A stretch of DNA of 7,272 bases from Bacteroidales bacterium UBA714 (lineage in GTDB: Bacteria; Bacteroidota; Bacteroidia; Bacteroidales; UBA932). Made by a program: the position numbers and the translations under genes. Under the pieces are notes generated by a model. The model was not told the DNA's origin. It saw only the letters and a list, made by a program, of their open reading frames with translations, and made no database searches. Positions 1 through 5,458 of the stretch are shown here, in pieces. Position 1 is the first letter of the stretch, and every line of letters begins with the position of its first letter. The DNA is taken from the NCBI GenBank assembly GCA_002298075.1, contig DBLW01000164.1, positions 1 to 7,272 on the forward strand. The letters run 5' to 3'.

Positions 1-30
1 CTCAGTGGGTCAAATAAACCCGTCACAAGG

Positions 31-68
31 CAAACAAACAAGAGGGTGACCGTCATGGCCACCCTCTT
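31..68 (-). terminator. Rho-independent terminator after frdB
   Basis: On the minus strand, an 8-bp GC-rich stem (AGAGGGTG at 41-48 against CACCCTCT at 60-67) is extended inward by two further pairs after one mismatch, leaving a 5-base loop. An A-T pair (40/68) can extend the outer end. The hairpin is followed in the direction of transcription by the T-rich run TGTTTGTTTG. It begins about 20 bases past the frdB stop codon, which is the expected place to end the frdA-frdB transcript. The T tail is interrupted by G residues, so efficiency is uncertain. The remaining bases 1-30 show nothing recognisable. Confidence 0.75.
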
Positions 69-88
69 TCAGTATAAGCAGTATTACC

Positions 89-868
89 TTAGTCCTGGAA
101 TTTGGCGCAAAGGAACTCCCTGTTAAGACGCGCAATATGCGAAACAGTAATGTGCTTAGGGCACTCCATCTCACATGCACGGGTATTTGTACAAGCTCCG
201 AATCCAAGCTCATCCATCTTTGCAACCATAGCCTTAGCACGCTTTGCCGCCTCAACCTTACCCTGAGGAAGAAGCGCAAGTGAACTTACGCGGGCAGAAA
301 CGAAGAGCATTGCAGAACCATTCTTGCAAGTTGCCACACAGGCACCGCAACCGATGCATGCCGCACCGTCCATGCTTTCCTCAGCCTTCTCATAAGGAAT
401 CGGAATAGCATTTCCGTCCGGAACTCCACCAGTTCCTACAGACACATATCCGCCGGCCTGAAGAATCTTGTCAAATGCCTGACGGTCAACAACCAAGTCC
501 TTGATTACAGGGAAACCCTTGCTTCTCCAAGGCTCGATAGTGATTGTGTCGCCATCCTTGAATTTGCGCATGTGTAGCTGGCATGTAGTAACCTCATCGT
601 CCGGACCGTGTGCACGGCCGTTGATATAAAGTGAACATGCTCCGCAGATACCCTCACGGCAATCATGGTCAAAGGAAACAGGGCCTGAGCTCTTGCATCC
701 CTTCTCCACAGCTACCGGATCAGCACCGTCGGCGATGAGCTGCTCATTGAGGATGTCGAGCATCTCGAGGAAAGAGCTGTCAGGAGAGATGTTCTTCACC
801 TGATATGTCTCAAATTTTCCTTCTGCCTTGGCGTTTTTCTGACGCCATACTTTCAATGTCAAATCCAT
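89..868 (-). CDS. frdB: Fumarate reductase / succinate dehydrogenase iron-sulfur subunit
   Basis: This is the electron-transfer subunit of the quinol:fumarate reductase / succinate:quinone reductase complex, passing electrons between the FAD of FrdA and the membrane quinone site. The protein has 259 residues. The N-terminal ferredoxin domain carries the [2Fe-2S] ligands C70, C75, C78 (motif CREGICGAC) and C96. The C-terminal domain has the [11 protein letters not shown] motif (C171, C174, C177, C181) and [12 protein letters not shown] (C226, C232, C236). By family rules C171/C174/C177/C236 bind [4Fe-4S], and C181/C226/C232 bind [3Fe-4S]. All cluster ligands are present. An insertion between the two domains (about residues 139-168) makes it somewhat longer than the Wolinella subunit. 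It starts with ATG five bases after the frdA stop, so the two are co-transcribed and probably translationally coupled. The sequence alone cannot fix the physiological direction; sdhB is an equally valid name. Confidence 0.97.
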   Translation of the reverse strand: MDLTLKVWRQKNAKAEGKFETYQVKNISPDSSFLEMLDILNEQLIADGADPVAVEKGCKSSGPVSFDHDCREGICGACSLYINGRAHGPDDEVTTCQLHMRKFKDGDTITIEPWRSKGFPVIKDLVVDRQAFDKILQAGGYVSVGTGGVPDGNAIPIPYEKAEESMDGAACIGCGACVATCKNGSAMLFVSARVSSLALLPQGKVEAAKRAKAMVAKMDELGFGACTNTRACEMECPKHITVSHIARLNREFLCAKFQD

Positions 869-873
869 TTCAA

Positions 874-2820
874 TTAGTCTTTATAGTTTCTGGTGGCAAT
901 CTTGATGTTCTCATAGTTGAGCGGCTCCTTGTGAAGCTCCGGCTCAACGCTATCACCCTTATACTCCCATGCAGCGACATACATGTAGTTCTCATCGTCA
1001 CGCTTGGTCTCACCGTCCTCAGTCTGCATCTCCTCACGGAAATGTCCTCCGCAGGACTCGTTCCTGTTCAGGGCGTCACGGGCCATAAGCTCACCTATCT
1101 CAAGGAAATCAGCAAGCCTGAGAGCCTTCTCAAGCTCCTGGTTGAACTCACCGTTCTCACCTGCCACATAGACATTTGACCAGAACTCCTTGCGAAGCTC
1201 CTGAATCATCTCTATACCCTTCTTAAGGCCTTCAGCGTTACGTGCCATTCCGACATGCTCCCACATGATGTGTCCGAGTCTCTTGTGGATGGTGTCAACG
1301 CTCTCCTTGCCCTTTATCGAGAGGAGTTTCTCAATCTTCGCCTTTACATTCTTCTCTGCCTGAACGAACTCAGGTGCGTTGATGTCTGTCTTAGGCTCCT
1401 TGAACTTGGACGCAAGGTAGTCCCCGATTGTATAAGGAAGGATGAAATATCCGTCTGCAAGACCCTGCATGAGGGCAGATGCTCCGAGACGGTTTCCGCC
1501 ATGGTCAGAGAAGTTGGCCTCACCGATTGCATAAAGTCCAGGTATGGTAGTCATAAGGTTGTAGTCAACCCAGATACCTCCCATAGTATAGTGGATAGCC
1601 GGATAAATCATCATAGGCTCCTCGTAAGGATTGGTGTCGGTAATCTTCTCGTACATCTGGAAGAGGTTACCGTAACGTGCCCTGATTACATCCTGTCCGA
1701 GACGCTCGATGGCGGTCTTGAAATCGAGGAATACTGCAAGTCCGGTCTCATTGACACCGAAACCGGCATCGCAACGCTCCTTGGCTGCACGTGAAGCCAC
1801 GTCACGAGGCACAAGGTTACCGAAAGCAGGATAACGGCGCTCGAGATAGTAGTCACGATCCTCTTCAGCTATCTGTGATGGCTTGATCTGATGCTTGCGG
1901 AGCTTCTCGACATCCTCCATCTTCTTCGGAACCCATATACGTCCGTCGTTACGCAAAGACTCAGACATGAGCGTAAGCTTTGACTGCTGCTCACCATGTA
2001 CAGGAATACATGTAGGGTGAATCTGCGCGAAGCAAGGGTTTGCGAAGAACGCTCCCTTCTTGTAGCACTGCCAAGCGGCTGAACCGTTGCTGTTCATGGC
2101 ATTGGTAGAAAGGAAATATGCATTTCCGTATCCGCCGGAAGCCACGACTACGGCATGCGCTCCGAATCTCTCAATCTCTCCGGTCACGAGGTTCCTTGCG
2201 ATGATACCTTTAGCCTCACCGTTGATGAGCACAAGGTCAAGCATCTCGTAGCGCGGATAGCTCTTCACTGTTCCGGCCTTTATCTGGCGGTTCAGGGCCG
2301 CATATGCGCCAAGAAGAAGCTGCTGTCCGGTTTGTCCGCGGGCATAGAAGGTACGGCTTACCTGCGCACCTCCGAAAGAACGGTTGGCGAGAAGTCCGCC
2401 ATATTCCCTTGCAAAAGGAACACCCTGTGCCACGCACTGATCGATGATGCTGTTGCTGACCTCAGCAAGACGGTAAACGTTAGCCTCGCGGCTGCGGTAG
2501 TCACCGCCCTTGATTGTATCGTAGAAAAGTCGATAGATGGAGTCATTGTCGTTCTGGTAGTTCTTTGCGGCATTGATACCTCCCTGTGCCGCAATTGAGT
2601 GGGCACGACGTGGAGAATCGCTGATGCAGAACACCTTTACATTATAACCGAGCTCGCCGAGAGAAGCAGCTGCAGACGCACCTCCCAGACCGGTTCCGAT
2701 GACAATAACCTCGAGTTTTCTTTTGTTGCCAGGACTGACAACTTTGATCTGAGATTTGTGCTTTGTCCACTTCTCAGATAAAGGTCCCTCAGGAATCTTT
2801 GAAATAAGTTTTTCGGCCAT
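874..2820 (-). CDS. frdA: Fumarate reductase / succinate dehydrogenase flavoprotein subunit
   Basis: This is the catalytic subunit that interconverts fumarate and succinate on the cytoplasmic face of the membrane. From the ATG at 2820 it has 648 residues. It shows the FAD dinucleotide-binding loop ([18 protein letters not shown], about 41-58) and the [13 protein letters not shown] motif, whose H74 is the expected covalent FAD-attachment histidine. It also has the [16 protein letters not shown] segment, H268 in IHPTCIP, the likely proton-shuttle arginine R339 in [10 protein letters not shown]410 in HYTMGG, and R444 in [14 protein letters not shown]. All expected active-site residues are intact. 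The length and N-terminal extension fit the Bacteroidota subclass. A longer reading from a TTG at 2850 is rejected because that codon overlaps the -7 promoter box. The usual upstream cytochrome b gene is absent; its neighbour is an exported hydrolase gene. It could equally be called sdhA. Confidence 0.97.
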   Translation of the reverse strand: MAEKLISKIPEGPLSEKWTKHKSQIKVVSPGNKRKLEVIVIGTGLGGASAAASLGELGYNVKVFCISDSPRRAHSIAAQGGINAAKNYQNDNDSIYRLFYDTIKGGDYRSREANVYRLAEVSNSIIDQCVAQGVPFAREYGGLLANRSFGGAQVSRTFYARGQTGQQLLLGAYAALNRQIKAGTVKSYPRYEMLDLVLINGEAKGIIARNLVTGEIERFGAHAVVVASGGYGNAYFLSTNAMNSNGSAAWQCYKKGAFFANPCFAQIHPTCIPVHGEQQSKLTLMSESLRNDGRIWVPKKMEDVEKLRKHQIKPSQIAEEDRDYYLERRYPAFGNLVPRDVASRAAKERCDAGFGVNETGLAVFLDFKTAIERLGQDVIRARYGNLFQMYEKITDTNPYEEPMMIYPAIHYTMGGIWVDYNLMTTIPGLYAIGEANFSDHGGNRLGASALMQGLADGYFILPYTIGDYLASKFKEPKTDINAPEFVQAEKNVKAKIEKLLSIKGKESVDTIHKRLGHIMWEHVGMARNAEGLKKGIEMIQELRKEFWSNVYVAGENGEFNQELEKALRLADFLEIGELMARDALNRNESCGGHFREEMQTEDGETKRDDENYMYVAAWEYKGDSVEPELHKEPLNYENIKIATRNYKD

Positions 2821-2847
2821 TTTAAAGTGTTTATTGAAATTTCGGCA

Positions 2848-2879
2848 CAATTTTACGGATTTTTATGCAAATCAGCAAA
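2848..2879 (-). promoter_or_regulatory. Bacteroidota-type promoter for frdA-frdB
   Basis: Reading the minus strand, TTTG (2879-2876) is followed after exactly 20 bases by TAAAATTG (2855-2848). This matches the Bacteroidota primary sigma factor pattern TTTG-N19-21-TAnnTTTG with one mismatch. Transcription would start around 2841-2843, giving a leader of roughly 20 bases that is AT-rich and has no Shine-Dalgarno sequence. It lies in the 60-base gap between the hydrolase stop codon and frdA, so frdAB can be expressed independently of ruvB. It also supports the ATG at 2820 as the frdA start. The match is by eye, not experimental. Confidence 0.6.
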
Positions 2880-2880
2880 A

Positions 2881-4158
2881 TTACTTTGACACATCAAGCC
2901 CCTGCGGTACTTCACTGGCATTTTCAAGATATCCGCCATAAGAACACAATACGATGTCCATGAGCCTATCAGCAAGCCTGTCATATTCCTTCAAATACTT
3001 CCGGTAAGTAATCCTGCCCTCGTCAAGTCCGGACAGAAGCTTTAAAAAAGCATCTCCGACAACAGTTTCTGCATACGAAGAACATGACAGCAAAGACGGC
3101 ATCCCGCCATACCCTGCAAGAACCGGACGCATATCCATATAACAGCCGAGATTGCTTGCACTTCCCAAAGAGAATATCCATTTTTCCTTAATCCCAAGAG
3201 ACAAGCTGCACAAAGTGCTCCTCTCCCCTTTCATGCATGAGGGCACATGGTCCTCACCGGAGACAGGCACAGGCACCATTACGGCACAAGAAGGATAACC
3301 AAGGGCCGCCCACAGCACTGTACGGCACGCATCCTCGCCATTACGCACTCCCTGAACCACAACAGACGCGGAAGTGCTCCTGCGCGGTATGAAATCCTGG
3401 TCGACTGCAATTCCTCCGGATGATGAAAGAAAAGCGGCAGAATCACGCACGAGGTCAATCCCAAGCACCTGATGCCCGTATGAACGGGACAAGGAATCCA
3501 TTATAATATGAGGACTCATTCGTCTGAATGAACGTGTATCCCCTTTCATCCTGCCGAATATATTGTCGGCGGTGAGATACCGCTCATATCCTTTCCAGTC
3601 CTCCCGTCTTCCTGAAAGCGAAAAATTGGTCACGACGCAATAGCCTGTCTCCATAGCAGCGACATCCCTCTTCACATATCCGTAATTCCCTGTCTCATAG
3701 TAAGCCGCTCCCCCGAATGCATCTATGCAGCCGAAATTGGCCTCCACACCCATCGGACGGGACAGCGTGTCCAGGAAATGCTCAAAATCAGTCAAAGTCG
3801 CGCATATTTCAAGCGCCCTGTACATCAGGACACCTTCCCGGTCCATGCAGGCAGCTGGAACATCATCATCCTTCAGGCAATATGAGGCGGTATTCATTAT
3901 GGAGAAACCGGCAGTGTTGCCGCCTATCCAGACCTCTCCTCCTGGTGAGTCCGAATTGACAAGACCGACAAAAGAATATTTCTCACCCTTGAAATGCCCG
4001 ATGCTGTTTTCAAGAGTGCCGGTGTCACGGTGCTTCCAAAGAAGCGGCCTGCCGTCAGGAGTCGCCCATCCGGGAATAATGGCGGATGTACATGCGTTAC
4101 AGACAGCATGGTGCAACATTCCGATGCAGACGGCAGCAAGCAAAAATACTCTGCCCAT
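2881..4158 (-). CDS. Exported Ntn-hydrolase, C45 / choloylglycine-hydrolase-like
   Basis: This is a 425-residue protein with a hydrophobic signal peptide (residues 1-22, ending AVCNA). Cleavage there would expose C23 (CTSAII) as the N-terminal nucleophile of a linear amide C-N hydrolase or acyltransferase. Other family landmarks fit: GRPLLWKHRD (R37-D45) with R44/D45, GGNTAGFSIMN (79-89) resembling the oxyanion-hole Asn region of bile salt and penicillin V amidases, the NFGCIDAFGGAAYYE block (141-155), VVTNF (N178) and the GYERY arginine (R193). The C-terminal part after about residue 300 is less recognisable and ends in helical sequence. The substrate is unknown: an N-acyl amide, a peptide amide or a conjugated bile acid are all possible, and nothing here decides among them. 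The ATG lies two bases after the ruvB stop, suggesting co-transcription and coupling. The mature protein has 13 cysteines including the nucleophile, many for an exported protein. The family call is firm; the specific activity is not. Confidence 0.85.
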   Translation of the reverse strand: MGRVFLLAAVCIGMLHHAVCNACTSAIIPGWATPDGRPLLWKHRDTGTLENSIGHFKGEKYSFVGLVNSDSPGGEVWIGGNTAGFSIMNTASYCLKDDDVPAACMDREGVLMYRALEICATLTDFEHFLDTLSRPMGVEANFGCIDAFGGAAYYETGNYGYVKRDVAAMETGYCVVTNFSLSGRREDWKGYERYLTADNIFGRMKGDTRSFRRMSPHIIMDSLSRSYGHQVLGIDLVRDSAAFLSSSGGIAVDQDFIPRRSTSASVVVQGVRNGEDACRTVLWAALGYPSCAVMVPVPVSGEDHVPSCMKGERSTLCSLSLGIKEKWIFSLGSASNLGCYMDMRPVLAGYGGMPSLLSCSSYAETVVGDAFLKLLSGLDEGRITYRKYLKEYDRLADRLMDIVLCSYGGYLENASEVPQGLDVSK

Positions 4159-4160
4159 AC

Positions 4161-5189
4161 TCAGAAAAGCGAAGGGTCATTCATGTCAATGCTGCCTTTC
4201 TCAAGCCCCAGATGCCTGTACGCAAGCTCTGTGGCCTCACGTCCGCGCGGAGTCCTTATTATAAAGCCCTCCTTTATAAGGAAAGGCTCATAGACCTCTT
4301 CAAGTGTTCCCTGGTCCTCCCCAACAGCTGTAGCTATGGTATTGGCCCCTACCGGACCTCCCTTGAATTTGGCTATTATAGTCTTGAGAATCTTGTTGTC
4401 AACCGAGTCCAGTCCCCTCTTGTCTATGTTCAGGGCGTCAAGAGCATATCTGGCTATCCCAAGATCTATGCTTCCGTTTCCCATCACCTGCGCGAAATCA
4501 CGCACCCTTCTCAGAAGTGCATTGGCGATACGCGGAGTTCCGCGGCTTCTAAGGGCTATCTCGTATGCCGCATCCTGCTCCATAACGACATTCAATATGG
4601 ACGCGCTCCTCTTCACTATCTTCACCAAGGTAGCCGTGTCATAATATTCAAGTGCGCACTTGATTCCGAATCTTGCCCTCAGAGGAGAGGTCAGCAGGCC
4701 GCTTCTTGTAGTCGCGCCTACGAGAGTAAAAGGATTCAGGGATATGCGGACCGAACGTGCTCCGGGCCCCTTGTCAATCATGATGTCTATCACAAAATCC
4801 TCCATCGCGGAATACAGGTATTCCTCGACCACCGGTGAAAGGCGGTGTATCTCATCAATGAAAAGCACGTCCCCTTCCTCGAGAGACGTGAGAAGCCCTG
4901 CCAAATCCCCTGGTTTGTCCAATATGGGTCCGGAAGTGACCTTCATGTTCACTCCCAACTCATTTGATATTATATGTGCAAGCGTGGTCTTTCCAAGTCC
5001 CGGAGGCCCGTGGAACAGCACATGGTCAAGTGACTCCCCCCTCATCTTGGCTGCCGCCACGAAAATCTTGAGATTGGATACTATCTTGTCCTGTCCTGTA
5101 AAGTCCTGCAAATCCTGTGGACGGATAATTCCGTCCAATTCCTTATCTTTGCCCTCATTGATATTGCGGGGATCGAAATCAGTCGCCAT
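4161..5189 (-). CDS. ruvB: Holliday junction branch-migration ATPase RuvB
   Basis: RuvB is the AAA+ motor that, with RuvA, drives branch migration of Holliday junctions during recombinational repair; RuvC then cuts the junction. From the ATG at 5189 the protein has 342 residues, a normal length. It shows the N-terminal [12 protein letters not shown] motif, Walker A GPPGLGKT (61-68), Walker B LFIDEIH (109-115), sensor I GATTR (158-162) and the arginine-finger region SPLRARFG (168-175). Sensor II lies in [13 protein letters not shown]. The C-terminal winged-helix DNA-binding domain follows, with GPVGANTIA and [18 protein letters not shown] longer reading from a TTG at 5216 would add MYIIILLLD, but it overlaps a promoter box and is unlike RuvB N-termini, so it was not used. 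ruvA and ruvC are not in the window. The gene leads a likely two-gene unit with the downstream hydrolase and diverges from mfd. Confidence 0.98.
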   Translation of the reverse strand: MATDFDPRNINEGKDKELDGIIRPQDLQDFTGQDKIVSNLKIFVAAAKMRGESLDHVLFHGPPGLGKTTLAHIISNELGVNMKVTSGPILDKPGDLAGLLTSLEEGDVLFIDEIHRLSPVVEEYLYSAMEDFVIDIMIDKGPGARSVRISLNPFTLVGATTRSGLLTSPLRARFGIKCALEYYDTATLVKIVKRSASILNVVMEQDAAYEIALRSRGTPRIANALLRRVRDFAQVMGNGSIDLGIARYALDALNIDKRGLDSVDNKILKTIIAKFKGGPVGANTIATAVGEDQGTLEEVYEPFLIKEGFIIRTPRGREATELAYRHLGLEKGSIDMNDPSLF

Positions 5190-5213
5190 GTCCAACAACA
5201 AAATAATTATATA

Positions 5214-5221
5214 CAAATATA
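5214..5221 (-). promoter_or_regulatory. Candidate -7 box for ruvB
   Basis: The minus strand reads TATATTTG, an exact match to the Bacteroidota -7 element TAnnTTTG, 24 bases upstream of the ruvB ATG. No good TTTG is seen 19-21 bases further upstream, so only half of the promoter is convincing. Transcription from here would give an AT-rich leader of about 20 bases. It would also exclude the TTG at 5216 as a start codon. Confidence 0.45.
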
Positions 5222-5257
5222 GATATATATTTTAAAATCTGATTATGATTATTTCAT

Positions 5258-5273
5258 TGTTGATATGTTGATA
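5258..5273. repeat. Tandem TGTTGATA repeat
   Basis: Two perfect head-to-tail copies of TGTTGATA lie at 5258-5265 and 5266-5273. On the minus strand the second copy with its next base reads TTATCAACA, one mismatch from the DnaA-box pattern TTWTNCACA. The same nine bases recur in the mfd coding sequence at 5481-5489. Function unknown; two short copies could arise by chance in AT-rich DNA. Confidence 0.5.
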
Positions 5274-5282
5274 ACTGTTTTA

Positions 5283-5299
5283 TCTGATTGATTATCAGA
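5283..5299. promoter_or_regulatory. Short dyad, possible operator
   Basis: The inverted repeat TCTGAT, 5-base spacer, ATCAGA has perfect 6-bp arms. It sits roughly 70 bases upstream of the candidate mfd -33 box and 60 bases beyond the ruvB -7 box. Its form suits a dimeric DNA-binding protein, but it has no match I recognise and a 6-bp dyad can occur by chance. Confidence 0.25.
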
Positions 5300-5367
5300 A
5301 TATGCCCGTCGTTATGTAGTGTTGAAAACCCTGATGTGAAGTTTTTGGGAAAAATATCATTGAAAAC

Positions 5368-5399
5368 TTTGATTCGCGGATTCTTCTGTGGTATATACG
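5368..5399 (+). promoter_or_regulatory. Candidate mfd promoter
   Basis: TTTG (5368-5371) is followed after 20 bases by TATATACG (5392-5399). The -33 box and spacing fit the Bacteroidota pattern, but the -7 box has two mismatches to TAnnTTTG. The start would be near 5404-5406, leaving a leader of about 55 bases before the mfd ATG. An alternative -7 match, TAGTTTTT at 5421-5428, lacks a partner -33 box. Confidence 0.35.
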
Positions 5400-5433
5400 G
5401 AAAAATATGATTCGCCAATTTAGTTTTTACTTG

Positions 5434-5454
5434 TTTTAAACATGGTTTTACACA
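5434..5454 (+). promoter_or_regulatory. Pair of DnaA-box-like sequences before mfd
   Basis: TTTTACACA (5446-5454) matches the general DnaA-box pattern TTWTNCACA at all positions. TTTTAAACA (5434-5442), starting 12 bases earlier on the same strand, matches at eight of nine. They end 4 bases before the mfd ATG. DnaA boxes can regulate transcription as well as mark origins. The pattern is short and the region AT-rich, so chance occurrence is a serious alternative. Confidence 0.3.
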
Positions 5455-5458
5455 GGTT

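Larger units (their letters stand above)
5190..5458. other. Divergent ruvB-mfd intergenic region
   Basis: This 269-base gap holds no credible gene on either strand. It contains a strongly AT-rich stretch (53 of 60 bases A/T at 5201-5260), a candidate ruvB promoter, a candidate mfd promoter, a tandem 8-base repeat, a short dyad, several short direct repeats, and DnaA-box-like sequences close to the mfd start. The features with separate support are listed individually. Confidence 0.8.

Noticed and set aside
10..279. An 89-residue minus-strand open frame running through the frdB end and the terminator
   Set aside because: It overlaps the conserved FrdB cluster region in another frame and reads through the terminator hairpin.
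1255..1794. A 179-residue plus-strand open frame inside frdA
   Set aside because: It is entirely antisense to conserved FrdA sequence including catalytic motifs, and resembles no family.
2821..2850. A ten-residue N-terminal extension of FrdA from a TTG codon
   Set aside because: The TTG is part of the -7 promoter box, so it would not be transcribed from that promoter; the ATG at 2820 fits the leader.
4086..4838. A 250-residue open frame on the plus strand antisense to ruvB and the hydrolase start
   Set aside because: It lies opposite clearly coding RuvB sequence, has no recognisable domain, and reflects the codon bias of the real gene.
5190..5216. A nine-residue N-terminal extension of RuvB from a TTG codon
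   Set aside because: It overlaps the candidate -7 box, is hydrophobic and unlike RuvB N-termini, and the ATG at 5189 gives the normal length.
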